Assembly: GCA_964564625.1 (NCBI GenBank)
Contig: CAZMBE010000016.1
Span: forward strand, 11,569 to 75,568
Reading direction: 5' to 3'
From: UBA2185 sp964564625
Lineage (GTDB): Bacteria; Desulfobacterota; Syntrophia; Syntrophales; UBA2185
Length of the DNA: 64,000 nucleotides
Below are positions 1-9,601 of this stretch, piece by piece (the stretch's first letter is position 1; each line of letters opens with the position of its first letter). The notes under the pieces were generated by a model. The model was not told the origin of the DNA and did not search any database. It was given only the letters and a program-made list of their open reading frames with translations. The translations under genes were made by a program, and so were the position numbers.

Positions 1-1278
1 CGCTACAACGTTATTTCGTTCACCGCCGCGCAAATTCCGGACATAGAGGGGCGCGTATATCCGCCTGAGCTTGCGGGAAAAGCTTACCCGGACGGCATTC
101 CCATCTATCCGGAAAATCAGCTTGCCGAACTCATCAGGAACGACAAGGTGGACCTGGTTGCCTTTTCCTACAGTGACGTGCCGCATGTGGAAGTCATGCA
201 CAAGGCCTCCCTTGTCATGGCAGAGGGTGCGGACTTTATCCTCATCGGGGCTACATACACCATGCTCAGGTCAAAAAAACCCGTGGTGGCAGTATGTGCC
301 GTAAGAACAGGTTCCGGGAAATCCCAAACGACCCGTAAAGTGTGCGAGATCATCCGGCGCCTTGATAAAAAAGTGGTTGTTGTCCGCCATCCCATGCCTT
401 ACGGTGATCTGAAAGCGCAGGTTATGCAGCGTTATTCATCTTACGAAGACTTTGAACGCCATAACTGCACTCTGGAAGAAAGGGAAGAATATGAGCCTCT
501 CGTCGAGCAGGGTATTATCGTGTATGCGGGAATCGATTATGGGCATATCCTGGAAGCGGCGCAGCAGGAAGCCGATCTAATTGTGTGGGACGGGGGAAAC
601 AACGATACCCCTTTTTACTACCCTGATGTCCATATTGTGCTTTTTGACCCGCACCGTCCTGGGCATGAGCGTACCTATTACCCTGGTGAAACGAATATGC
701 TCATGGCGGATATCGCCATCATCAACAAAGTAGATACGGCATTACCCGCACATGTGGAGCAAGTCCGGCGGAACATAGCGCACCATGCTCCCAGGGCCGC
801 AATAGTCCTCGCAGAATCTCCCGTCCTCGTGAACCAGCCAGAACTCATTCAGGGGGCCCGGGTATTAGCAGTGGAAGACGGCCCCACCCTGACACATGGG
901 GAGATGTCATATGGAGCCGGATTCATTGCCGCCAGCCAATACGGTGCGGCGAAGATAGTTGATCCCAGGCCTTATGCGGCCGGGACGATTGCGGAAGCCT
1001 ATCACCTGTATCCCCATATCGGCCCTGTGCTCCCTGCCATGGGTTACAGTGTTGAGCAAATCCACGATCTGGAGCGAACGATAAACAGAACAGATTGTGA
1101 TCTCGTCATTTTCGCCACGCCCATCCAGTTGACCCGCATTCTTTCCCTCAATAAGCCTGCGATTCGCGTGCGCTATGAATATAAGGATCATGGAAAGCCT
1201 CTTTTGGAGGAATGTCTTTGGGAGCGGTTACAGACCCTGATCGGCTTCAGGCAAGGCGAGAGGGGTAGTTTCTTATAA
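1..1278 (+). CDS. Cyclic 2,3-diphosphoglycerate synthetase-like GTPase, 5' end outside window
   Basis: The reading frame is open from base 1, so the start codon lies upstream of the window; 425 residues are visible. A P-loop (GSGKSQTT, nt 310-333) and an NKVD nucleotide-base motif (nt 724-735) mark it as a P-loop NTPase of the family annotated as cyclic 2,3-diphosphoglycerate synthetase. In bacteria this family is often found beside carbamate kinase and amino-acid or purine degradation genes, and here carbamate kinase starts 28 nt downstream, so co-transcription is likely. The true substrate of the bacterial members is not established to my knowledge; a phosphoryl-transfer role linked to carbamoyl phosphate is inference only. 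An internal GTG at 148 could be mistaken for the start, but the upstream residues are in frame and resemble the family N-terminus. Confidence 0.8.
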   Translation, partial: RYNVISFTAAQIPDIEGRVYPPELAGKAYPDGIPIYPENQLAELIRNDKVDLVAFSYSDVPHVEVMHKASLVMAEGADFILIGATYTMLRSKKPVVAVCAVRTGSGKSQTTRKVCEIIRRLDKKVVVVRHPMPYGDLKAQVMQRYSSYEDFERHNCTLEEREEYEPLVEQGIIVYAGIDYGHILEAAQQEADLIVWDGGNNDTPFYYPDVHIVLFDPHRPGHERTYYPGETNMLMADIAIINKVDTALPAHVEQVRRNIAHHAPRAAIVLAESPVLVNQPELIQGARVLAVEDGPTLTHGEMSYGAGFIAASQYGAAKIVDPRPYAAGTIAEAYHLYPHIGPVLPAMGYSVEQIHDLERTINRTDCDLVIFATPIQLTRILSLNKPAIRVRYEYKDHGKPLLEECLWERLQTLIGFRQGERGSFL

Positions 1279-1306
1279 GCGGCCTTACAGTGAGACAGGA
1301 ATAACA

Positions 1307-2245
1307 GTGAAACGCAAAACAAAGAAAGATATTCTCCTGGTGGCTCTGGGCGGTAACGCCCTTATCAGAAAAGGCCAGGCGGGAACAGTGCCCGAGCAGT
1401 TCGAGAACCTGAAACTTCCCATCGGGCAGATTGCCCGGCTCTCCAGAGATTACCGTATCATCATTACCCACGGCAACGGCCCCCAGGTGGGTAATTTGCT
1501 CTTGCGGCAGGAATGCTGTAATGCGGTTCCCGCCCTGCCCCTGGAAATTCTGGTCGCCCAGACCCAGGGCGAGATCGGGTATATGATTGAATCAACCCTC
1601 GACAGCGAACTTATGGAGCTTGGGATCGATACGGAAACGAACTTTGTGAGCCTCATCAGCTATGTAGTCGTGGATGAGAAGGACCCTGCGTTCCGGAACC
1701 CCACGAAACCCATAGGCCCTGTGTACAGTGCCGAGAGGGCGGCAGCCCTTCCCTTCCCCACCCGAAGCACGCCCAAAGGACACCGCCGGGTGGTTGCATC
1801 CCCGAAACCCGTTACTATCGTGGAAAAGCGCGAAATACAAAAACTCATAGAGATGGACTTTATCGTGATATGCTGTGGAGGGGGGGGTATCCCCGTGATC
1901 CGCGACGGGAGAATTTTTTGCGGCGTGGATGCGGTCATCGACAAAGACCTGGCCAGCGCCGTCCTCGCCAGGGAAGTCGGCGTCGACATGTTCCTGATAG
2001 CCACGGATGTTAAGGGCGCCGCCCTGCATTACGGCAGTCCCGATGAGAAATTTCTCCGCACCGCAACAATGAAAGAAGCAGCACAATATCTTGAAGAGGG
2101 CCACTTTCCACCGGGTTCAATGGGACCCAAGATCGAAGCCGTTATGCAATTCCTGAAGAGCGGCGGCAAAAGAGGGGTGATCACCTCAATTGAAACCATT
2201 GAAGAGGCTGTAGCAGGCCGTACCGGTACAGAAATCATCAGGTAA
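1307..2245 (+). CDS. arcC: Carbamate kinase
   Basis: 312 residues, normal length for the family, covering the whole amino-acid kinase fold. The N-terminal phosphate-binding motif LGGNALI is at residues 14-20 and a CGGGGIPV loop lies near residue 188. The enzyme makes ATP from carbamoyl phosphate and ADP, releasing carbamate (ammonia and CO2), in the cytoplasm. The start is GTG, chosen because a GACAGGA Shine-Dalgarno-like sequence lies 6-7 nt upstream. It follows the cDPGS-like GTPase by 28 nt. No carbamoyltransferase is visible in the window, so the source of carbamoyl phosphate must lie elsewhere or upstream. Confidence 0.95.
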   Translation: MKRKTKKDILLVALGGNALIRKGQAGTVPEQFENLKLPIGQIARLSRDYRIIITHGNGPQVGNLLLRQECCNAVPALPLEILVAQTQGEIGYMIESTLDSELMELGIDTETNFVSLISYVVVDEKDPAFRNPTKPIGPVYSAERAAALPFPTRSTPKGHRRVVASPKPVTIVEKREIQKLIEMDFIVICCGGGGIPVIRDGRIFCGVDAVIDKDLASAVLAREVGVDMFLIATDVKGAALHYGSPDEKFLRTATMKEAAQYLEEGHFPPGSMGPKIEAVMQFLKSGGKRGVITSIETIEEAVAGRTGTEIIR

Positions 2246-2592
2246 CCAACGCACAAAAATGACTTTCTCTTCTGTTCAGAGGGAGGTACCATAACTGCGA
2301 CGGATTATTGGATTGAGCAAAAGCATACCTTGATGAAATCTTGTTTTTGGCCATTTCCTTCAGAATGAAATCTTTCCATTGGAAGTCATCATTTTTTATC
2401 CTGAAAACACGTTGTCTCTGGAAAGGGCTTTTCAATGATTTTTCATTTCCGTATGCTGTTGACATCACATTTTTCACTCTATAGTACAAGATTAGCAGAA
2501 GCTACAAAATGCCCTTGACTGACAGGGCTAAAAACACCCCCATGGGGCGTGTCCTTTTTTTCATTGCTTATGATAAGGGAACTTTGGGAACT
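2246..2592. other. Intergenic region, no gene seen
   Basis: About 350 nt between carbamate kinase and the sugar-dehydrogenase remnant. It is AT-rich, and I see no coding frame, strong hairpin or convincing promoter in it. Confidence 0.5.
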
Positions 2593-2829
2593 ATGAAATA
2601 TGCGTTCATTGCGTACCAATGGCTGACAAGGCTGCTGTGTGTCCTCCTCCTCATCCAATCATTTTCAGTTGCGGCATCTTGGACTCAGATGGCAGGCGGG
2701 AGGGCACAAAGTGTGGGGGATGTCTTTCTCCCTGACGGTGATAATGTGACGGTAGAGGTATGGGTCAAAAACCTTGAGGTGCCGTGGTCCCTTGTCTCCT
2801 TGAGTCATTTCGGAACTATACAAGATTAA
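2593..2829 (+). pseudogene. N-terminal remnant of a secreted PQQ-dependent sugar dehydrogenase
   Basis: The 78-residue frame starts with an apparent signal peptide (a basic start, a hydrophobic stretch near residues 8-24). It continues into LPDGDNVTVEVWVKNLEVPW, which is the characteristic opening of soluble aldose/sorbosone dehydrogenases (YliI/Gdh-B type, normally about 350-400 aa). Homology ends at about residue 68 and a stop follows, so the beta-propeller with its catalytic residues is absent. I read it as the stump left by a deletion or rearrangement. An upstream in-frame extension to 2509 has no ribosome site. No continuation is visible in the 150 nt downstream. Confidence 0.55.
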
Positions 2830-2980
2830 GAATGATAATTGTTACATAATCTGGTATCTTCGGAAAACAGACATTGAGCTATGGATTGGAAGGGTTTTCT
2901 TTCCTTAACAAACACAGACCATCAGGGGATCGCAACTCTATCGACCTATCAACCTAATACCCTAAAATAAGGAGGATATG

Positions 2981-3597
2981 ATGAAAACAATGCAGAGACG
3001 ATATGTGAAATCTGCCGTTACAGTATTGTGGAGTGTCCTGTTCATCTTTTTATTCATGCAGGGCATCCTGTTCGCGCAATCCGTTGTTGATGAGTGGCAA
3101 GCCGTGAAAACGCCACCGCCACCAGAGCTGAAAGCGGTGACGATTGATCCAAGCACGACGGCTTTACTGTTACTCGATTTCAACAAGCAAACCTGTAACG
3201 TAACAACACGGCCCCGCTGCATCAGCTCCATACCTGCCGTCGCGAACCTTCTGAAGAAAGTCCGTGATAATGGTGCGAAGGTTATCTATAGTCTTTCCGC
3301 TGGAGCAACAGTTGCAGATATTGCACAAGAACTGATGCCTGCGGCATATGAACCGGTTGTGACATCAGGACCGGACAAGTTCCTTGGGACTGATTTGGAA
3401 AAGATTATTAAGGAAAAAGGCATAAAGACAGTCATCGTCACGGGGACTGCGGCACATGGCGCTGTTATCTACACGGCAAGCGGTGCTGCGTTGAGGGGAA
3501 TTAAGGTTGTCGTTCCTGTAGATGGCATATCGGCGGATAACACTTACGCTGAACAATACACCGTATGGCATTTGATGAATGCCCCCCGGGTCTCAAA
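2981..3597 (+). CDS. Isochorismatase-fold protein with signal peptide, 3' end lost in assembly gap
   Basis: A strong Shine-Dalgarno (AAGGAGG, 2969-2975) precedes two adjacent ATGs; 2981 has the better spacing (5 nt) over 2978. The first ~30 residues form a signal peptide ending near LFAQS, so export is predicted. The rest shows the isochorismatase/cysteine hydrolase fold: LLLLDFNKQ carries the family Asp, and FLGTDLEKIIKEKGIKTVIV matches the region before the nucleophile. The segment that should carry the catalytic Cys reads VTGTAAHGAVIYTASGAALR, with no Cys. Hydrolase activity of the usual kind is therefore doubtful. The reading frame runs into the 100-N gap. Confidence 0.7.
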
Positions 3598-3697
3598 NNN
3601 NNNNNNNNNNNNNNNNNNNNNNNNNNNNNNNNNNNNNNNNNNNNNNNNNNNNNNNNNNNNNNNNNNNNNNNNNNNNNNNNNNNNNNNNNNNNNNNNN
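3598..3697. other. Assembly gap of 100 N
   Basis: A run of exactly 100 N, the conventional length for a gap of unknown size. The left side is an isochorismatase-like gene and the right side is the middle of an antiporter gene. The flanks share no sequence, so real DNA is probably missing here, and the adjacency of the two genes is set by scaffolding only. Confidence 0.95.
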
Positions 3698-5520
3698 CGT
3701 TCCTCACCGCTGCCTATGTGTCTGTCGCCCTCACTTTTTCAAGTACAATTATCATTGTGAAGCTCCTGTCCGACAAAAAAGAAATTGATTCTCTTCATGG
3801 TCAGATAGCTATCGGCTTTCTCATTGTTCAGGACATAGCTGCAATTCTGGCTCTGGTTGGCTTGACCACCTTTGGATCATCCCTTGCTGAAGAAGGGTCT
3901 GCGTATGCCTCAGCGCTGATTACTGGCGCAAAAGGTTTGGGATTGTTGCTCATTGTCGCACTGCTGATGAAATATGTCATCCCATACCTGACCAAGCGCC
4001 TCGCTCATTCTTTGGAATTGTTGACTCTTTTCGCGATTGCGTGGGCGGTGTTTCTCGGCGCGGTGAGCGATCTGCTCGGATTCAGCAAAGAAGTAGGAGC
4101 TTTTCTCGCAGGAATTTCGCTGGCATCTACTGAATACCGTGACTCTATTGGGGCGCGCCTTACAAGCCTCAGGGATTTCCTTCTCCTGTTTTTCTTTATT
4201 GACCTTGGTGCGCGTTTGGATTGGTCCACGGTGGGCTCGCAGGTGGGTGCATCGGCTATTTTTTCTCTCTTTGTGCTTATCGGCAATCCATTGATTGTGT
4301 TAGTTATTATGGGACTTATGGGTTACCGACGCCGTACGAGTTTTCTCGCCGGGCTTGCGGTGGCTCAAATTAGCGAGTTTTCCCTTATCGTGGCGGCCCT
4401 GGGGTTGAGCATCGGACACATTACGAATGAAACCATGGGTCTGATTACCCTTGTGGGGGTTCTGACAATTTTCATCTCCACATACATGATCCTGTATTCC
4501 GGTCAGCTTTACCATATTCTTTCCAGGCCTTTGAAGGTGTTTGAAATGCGCAATCCGTACAGGGAAAGTTCCATATGTACTCTCAAAGAAACAATATCAG
4601 TAGATGTGATTTTGGCTGGTTTGGGTAACTATGGAAGCGGGCTTGCAGAATACCTTACACGGAGAGGTAAAACCGTATTAGGCGTCGATTTCGACCCCAG
4701 CACGCTAGACAAATGGCGGAAAAAAGGATTATCCGTTTTATATGGAGATATGGCCGATCCCGATATTCATGAGCACCTGCCGTTGAACAAAGCGCGATGG
4801 GTGATCAGTACTGTCCGTTCAAAAGAAATTAACCTGGCTCTTGCGCAAAACCTCAAAAAAGAGGCTTATAAAGGCAGACTGGCTCTCACAGCTACAAGCG
4901 AGGAAGAAGCCCGTGACTTCGAAAACGCAGGCGCTCACCTTATATTTCGTCCATTTGCCGATGCAACGGAACAGGCAGCCGATGCGTTAACCTATGTGAT
5001 GGATTTTCTGCCGGAAAAAATCAATTGGCCAATTTCGTTTCTTGAAGTGCGTATCAAGTCAGATGCGGCGATGGCGGGTCAGTCTATACGAGATAATCCG
5101 TTACGGTCGTTGACAGGCGTATCAATCCTTGCTGTCAGTCGGGGTGGACAGGTTCATTACGATCTGGAACCGGATTTCAGAATTTTTCCGGGTGACCGTC
5201 TGCTCATCATGGGGCCTCCGGGCGGATTGAAGGATGCCGAAGTGTTACTCAATGAAAGTGAAATTAAAAGGGATATGAAGGATACGGATCGATTTGAAAT
5301 TGCGGAAGTCAGCGTTGCAAATGATTCGAAACTATCAGGCCAAACAATCGCAGATCTCCGTTTTCGTCAAAAATATGGTGTTACTTTGATCGGAATCCGG
5401 CGAGATACACACCAAGTTACAAAAGTCAGCCCGACAGAGCAGCTGTTGGCCGGGGATTCCCTCATTATTATTGGGAAGACCGGAGCGGTCAAAAATTTGA
5501 AGAACCAGGAACCATTATAG
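3698..5520 (+). CDS. Kef-type monovalent cation:proton antiporter with RCK domains, 5' end lost in gap
   Basis: The first full codon after the gap is at 3700; about 606 residues remain. The N-terminal part is a CPA2 sodium/proton-exchanger membrane domain with many hydrophobic segments, including GFLIVQDIAA and GAFLAGISLAST. Next comes a TrkA-N (RCK) Rossmann domain starting near nt 4597 with GLGNYGSG and the acidic residue of VDFDP for nucleotide binding. Two TrkA-C-like domains close the protein (about nt 5035-5260 and 5290-5510). The architecture predicts potassium or sodium efflux against protons at the inner membrane, gated by NAD(H) or a small ligand. A two-domain universal stress protein follows 97 nt later. 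Confidence 0.85.
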
Positions 5521-5616
5521 TTGTCGATCAAGCGAAAAACGACGAAATCAATCCAGAGAAACTCACAGAACCAGGCGATTGCCCTGGTGTGAATAGAGTA
5601 ATCCGAGAGGTACCAT

Positions 5617-6549
5617 ATGAAACGATTCAAAAACATTCTCTTCATCAACGAACCAACAGTCGATCAGGCTTTGGCTGTATCACGTGTAGTCTCTTTGGCG
5701 GAAAACAACCAGGCAAGACTTGCAATCATTGACGTAATCCCCACAGTTGCGGATGATTACCGGGCGGATGTAATAACTCACCACATGCAAGCCATGGAAT
5801 CCTTGATCGAACCTTACCGGATTCGCATGAAAATTCGACTCGATGTGCTGATGGGTACGGTTTTCCTTGAGGTAATTCGCGCCGTGCTGCGCAACAAGCA
5901 TGATTTGGTAATCAAGGTTGCAGAAAACCCCGATTTTCTGAAAAAGCTGTTCGGTAGCGACGATATGCATTTGCTGCGCAAATGCCCGTGCCCGGTGTGG
6001 CTTATGAAACCACCGGAAAAACCCAATTATCAATGCATTCTGGCCGCGGTCGATTTCGATCCATTGAAACCCGAAGCCTCGGAGCAAGGCCTCAACATGA
6101 AGATTCTTGAACTGGCAAGTTCCCTTGCGCTATCCGACTTTGCATCACTGCATCTGGTTCACGCATGGGAAGCCTTTGCCGAAGGAACCATGAGGGCAAG
6201 GGGCGACGGCAGAAACAATGGCATCGCCGCCTACGTCGAACACGAGCGTATGCTCCACCAAAAAGGACTACACGGGCTGGGTGAGACGTTCCGTGAGCGG
6301 ATAGGCAACGATACCTACAATTACCTTTCCCCTCAGTTCCACCTGCCCAAGGGAGCTCCGAAAAAGATGATAGCAGCATTGGCGATACAGTTGCAGGCGG
6401 ACCTTGTTGTCATGGGAACAGTTGCCCGAACAGGAATTTCAGGGTTAATCATCGGTAATACAGCTGAGGCTATTCTCGATCAGCTATCATGTTCGGTGCT
6501 TGCCGTCAAACCCCCTGGATTTACAACACCGATAAAGCTTGTCGAATAA
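5617..6549 (+). CDS. Tandem-domain universal stress protein
   Basis: 310 residues with two consecutive UspA folds. The first begins KRFKNILFINEPTVDQALAV. The second begins near residue 135 (CILAAVDFDP) and ends with DLVVMGTVARTGISGLIIG followed by SCSVLAVKPPG. That matches the G-2x-G-9x-(S/T) ATP-binding pattern except that the last position is degenerate. This UspE-like layout is common beside ion transporters, and the gene lies directly downstream of the Kef-type antiporter, so a joint stress-linked role is plausible. Start ATG follows GAGAGG. Confidence 0.85.
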   Translation: MKRFKNILFINEPTVDQALAVSRVVSLAENNQARLAIIDVIPTVADDYRADVITHHMQAMESLIEPYRIRMKIRLDVLMGTVFLEVIRAVLRNKHDLVIKVAENPDFLKKLFGSDDMHLLRKCPCPVWLMKPPEKPNYQCILAAVDFDPLKPEASEQGLNMKILELASSLALSDFASLHLVHAWEAFAEGTMRARGDGRNNGIAAYVEHERMLHQKGLHGLGETFRERIGNDTYNYLSPQFHLPKGAPKKMIAALAIQLQADLVVMGTVARTGISGLIIGNTAEAILDQLSCSVLAVKPPGFTTPIKLVE

Positions 6550-6624
6550 CATACCTCATACAAAAACAAGAAAACCAGTCTGCTCCTTTTCGTCACATTC
6601 AGGTTTCAAGCAAGGAGATACAAT

Positions 6625-6924
6625 ATGGAGTATGCAATCAATCCAATAGCTCCTGAAGCATACACTTTCACAAGAATAATGGCTTTATTGAATGCGGACG
6701 CTTTAAGAAGGTTGGGAAAAAGAACGGTCACATATTTGACGCGGTATGGATGCAAAAAATGCTCTAACATCCTATTTGTTATGGATCTCTATGCGGATCT
6801 TTTCCTGAGCCCCCGTTCGACGGTGACCACGAAATCCTGGACATTGGTCAGGATGGAATGGGCCGTGAGGGAACCGCGGTCGGCAAGCTTGCTCACGGCA
6901 AACTCGGACATGTCGACGCTATAG
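6625..6924 (+). CDS. Doubtful small ORF with good ribosome site
   Basis: An AAGGAG sequence sits 8 nt before this ATG, which is why it is listed. The first ~55 residues are unique sequence, including YGCKKCSN. The remaining ~45 codons run antisense through the 3' end of the convincing gene on the other strand (6789-7892), so the second half is probably fortuitous. It may be a remnant whose 3' half was replaced when the downstream block arrived. I recognise no family. Confidence 0.25.
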   Translation: MEYAINPIAPEAYTFTRIMALLNADALRRLGKRTVTYLTRYGCKKCSNILFVMDLYADLFLSPRSTVTTKSWTLVRMEWAVREPRSASLLTANSDMSTL

Positions 6925-7892
6925 AAATACACGGGACGTACCCTGTCTTTCTCCATCACGATATACGAAGGCACCATGTTTCCAGTTGCGATCGCATGGA
7001 GTTGTGTTGCCATGGCAATCACGGTAGTGGCGCGTCGTGCGAGGACGCGCATGAGATCCTGTGCCGTGTAGGCGTCGCCAATCACCTCCGGTAGGGGGCC
7101 GTCATCGCGAATGGAACCGGCCAACACATAGGGAATTTCTCTGCGGATGATGGAGTGCATAATTCCATCTGTTACAAGCCCCCCTTTCACAGCCGCACCA
7201 ATAGATCCGAGGGCCCTGATTTTGTTGATGGCATCAAGATGCTTGTAATGACCGAGGATGGTAATTCTTTTCGAATAGATTTCCTGACCCAGGGCCGTGC
7301 CAAAAAGCGCCCCTTCCACATCATGGACGGCGAGGGCATTTCCGGCGAGCATCCCATGGACGTAACCGCGGTCGATAAGTGCGGAAAACGCGTCCCGCGC
7401 ATCCCGGTCAAATACGGTCGCCGGGCCCAGGACCCAGAGAATAAAGCCGTTTTTCCGTTCATGATCGAGGAGATCATAGAGTTCGTCATAATCTATGGAA
7501 AAGGATGTCTCCCGTGTGATCCTTGTTCGAAACGCGAACTTATCCGTGAAATGATCCGGAAAATCGAAGGCTCCCGTATGCACGAAAATACCGTCTTCTC
7601 CGTTTTCCCGCCTTCCTAAGGCCACCATGTCCCCGACCTTGAGATGCCGGAATTCTTTGACGGAGAGGCCTTCACCTTTTTCCCGCACGACGACACAATC
7701 CATCCGGGACTCCCTCAGAAGATGCCATGTTCTCTTTCGGACATGAAAGTACTCAGGGTATATGGATGTCGCATGATAATTATCCGGCGCCACTCCCCGC
7801 TTACTCACTTTTTCAAAGACAACCGTAGGGGCATGGGCAAGCGGGGGTTGATTAAAATCCGGCGGATTGTAAGGGGGAAGCACAAAAGGCAT
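6789..7892 (-). CDS. TIGR00300-family LOR/SDH-domain protein (ornithine cyclodeaminase-type)
   Basis: 367 residues matching the LOR/SDH bifunctional-enzyme conserved-domain family. Typical segments are HATSIYPEYFHVRKRTWHLL, DRGYVHGMLAGNALAVHDVE and GLVTDGIMHSIIRREIPYVL. Members in methanogens and the C-terminal part of cyanobacterial ArgZ/AgrE act as NAD-dependent ornithine cyclodeaminases making proline, so ornithine is the best guess for the substrate. The ATG has GGAAGG 8-9 nt upstream. It lies 170 nt downstream of a class III aminotransferase on the same strand, and carbamate kinase is nearby. Together these point to arginine/ornithine metabolism, although no other arginine-pathway enzyme adjoins it. 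Confidence 0.8.
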   Translation of the reverse strand: MPFVLPPYNPPDFNQPPLAHAPTVVFEKVSKRGVAPDNYHATSIYPEYFHVRKRTWHLLRESRMDCVVVREKGEGLSVKEFRHLKVGDMVALGRRENGEDGIFVHTGAFDFPDHFTDKFAFRTRITRETSFSIDYDELYDLLDHERKNGFILWVLGPATVFDRDARDAFSALIDRGYVHGMLAGNALAVHDVEGALFGTALGQEIYSKRITILGHYKHLDAINKIRALGSIGAAVKGGLVTDGIMHSIIRREIPYVLAGSIRDDGPLPEVIGDAYTAQDLMRVLARRATTVIAMATQLHAIATGNMVPSYIVMEKDRVRPVYFYSVDMSEFAVSKLADRGSLTAHSILTNVQDFVVTVERGLRKRSA

Positions 7893-8062
7893 CTTTGCAA
7901 AACCTTCCTTTCAATTGAGATATCTAAAGAATATCCTTAATGTTACCAAGAGGGTTCAATCTAGAGAAATCTCAGATTTATCAATTACTTGTGAGATTCC
8001 TCCATTTGATCGATATGCCATTGACCTTAAAAAACAGCAAATTTTCTCAGTATCGCTTTCCC

Positions 8063-9388
8063 CTATTGGACAACCTCCCGGAGAGCTTCCTCAAATATGG
8101 AAAGGCACACGTCGAGTTCCTCCGCGCTAACGGTGAGGGCAGGACAGAAACGAAGCGTGTTTTCACCGCAACCAAGGAGAAGAAGACCTTTCTGAAATGC
8201 CTTCTGAATAATACCATTTCGCCAGTCTCCGGCCCTCTCCTTGGTAAAGCGATCCTTCACGAGTTCAACGCCCACCATGAGCCCTTTGCCTCGCACATCC
8301 CCGATGCACTCAAATGAATCCTGCAGCCGCTTAAGTCCTGCCATCAGGCGTTCCCCCTGTACTTTTGCATTCGCCATGAGTTCTTCTTCGAGGAGCTGAA
8401 TGGTTGCAAGAGCCGCCTGGCAGGAAACGGGATTGCCGCCGAATGTGGAAGCATGGGAGCCGGCTTCCCAATCCATTATGTCCGCCCGCGCAATCATCGC
8501 CCCCAGGGGCAGACCTGACGCAATCCCTTTCGCCAACGCGATAATGTCAGGACTCACGCCGAAGTGTTCCAGGGCAAACATTTTCCCCGTCCGGCCCATT
8601 CCCGACTGAACTTCATCGGCTACATAAAGGATGCCATATGTCCGCGCTATCCTGGAGAGTTCCCTGTGAAATTCCAGCGGCGGTACAATATAGCCGCCTT
8701 CACCCTGGATCGGTTCCACAAAGATCGCCGCCACCTCTTCCGGCGGCATTACCGTTCTAAAAAGCGTTTCCTCTATCCAGCGGACACACTCGATTCCGCA
8801 GGCCGGGTAGCTGAGGCCGTATTTGCAGCGGTAGCAATAGGCATAGGGGATATGGGTAATTCCCGGCACGAAAGGATGATAGTGCTTTTTCTGGATCGTT
8901 TTGCTGGCCGTAAGCGAGAGGGCACCCATGGTACGCCCGTGGAAGGCCCCAAAAAACGCGATATTTAAATCACGCCGGGTATGAAAGCGGGCCAGTTTGA
9001 ACGCGGCTTCCACAGCCTCGGCCCCTGAGTTGCCGAAGAATACCTTTTTTTCTCCCGCGCCCGGCACCACTGAGGTCAGTTTTTCCGCAAGAGTGATCTG
9101 GGGCGTATAGTAAAAATCGGTCCCTGACATGTGCAAAAGGCGTTCAGCCTGATCTTTTATAGCCTCTACCACGCGGGGGTGGCAATGCCCGGTAGCACAC
9201 ACAGCGATACCCGCGGTGAAGTCCAGAAATACATTGCCGTCTACATCCTCAATCCAGAGACCCCTGGCCTTATCCGCCACGAGAGGATACACACGCGTAT
9301 ACGAAGGAGACACGTACCTCTTGTCTATTCCGATCAATTCTGAAGCCAGAGGACCCGGAAGCGCTGTCTTCATAACAGGGTATTTCAT
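8063..9388 (-). CDS. Class III (PLP) aminotransferase, GABA/ornithine type
   Basis: 441 residues from the ATG at 9388; GGAGG lies 5 nt upstream of it, inside the codons of a second in-frame ATG at 9398-9400, so the internal start is preferred. Subgroup II aminotransferase motifs are all present: NSGAEAVEAA, the ADEVQSGMGRTG loop with the PLP-binding Asp, and the Schiff-base lysine in ALAKGIASGLPLGA (K287). A four-Cys insert (YCYRCKYG...YPACGIEC) is typical of archaeal-type 4-aminobutyrate/ornithine aminotransferases and may hold a metal. It transfers an amino group to 2-oxoglutarate, probably from ornithine, GABA or a related omega-amino acid. It is divergent from the thiF-like gene. Confidence 0.88.
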   Translation of the reverse strand: MKYPVMKTALPGPLASELIGIDKRYVSPSYTRVYPLVADKARGLWIEDVDGNVFLDFTAGIAVCATGHCHPRVVEAIKDQAERLLHMSGTDFYYTPQITLAEKLTSVVPGAGEKKVFFGNSGAEAVEAAFKLARFHTRRDLNIAFFGAFHGRTMGALSLTASKTIQKKHYHPFVPGITHIPYAYCYRCKYGLSYPACGIECVRWIEETLFRTVMPPEEVAAIFVEPIQGEGGYIVPPLEFHRELSRIARTYGILYVADEVQSGMGRTGKMFALEHFGVSPDIIALAKGIASGLPLGAMIARADIMDWEAGSHASTFGGNPVSCQAALATIQLLEEELMANAKVQGERLMAGLKRLQDSFECIGDVRGKGLMVGVELVKDRFTKERAGDWRNGIIQKAFQKGLLLLGCGENTLRFCPALTVSAEELDVCLSIFEEALREVVQ

Positions 9389-9529
9389 GGTAACCTCCAT
9401 TTTCTATTTTCGCGGGAATGTTTATAGTAATTTTCTTTTAGCAGACACTATTTTGCAAGAATAAAATCTGACTGACTCATAAAAAGTCGCTCGCCACCAC
9501 CTAACCCCAAATGTGTGGCCATTAATTCA

Positions 9530-9558
9530 TTGACACACAAGACCAGCATTCGTATACT
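9530..9558 (+). promoter_or_regulatory. Sigma-70 promoter for the thiF-like gene
   Basis: TTGACA at 9530-9535, a 17-nt spacer, and TATACT at 9553-9558. The -35 hexamer is perfect and the -10 is 5/6, at the optimal spacing. The predicted transcript starts near 9565, downstream of a GTG at 9515 and upstream of the ATG at 9602, so it also settles the start of the downstream gene. Confidence 0.8.
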
Positions 9559-9601
9559 TCCTCCCCACACAGGCAAATGCTTATCAAACGCAGAGGAACA
9601 T

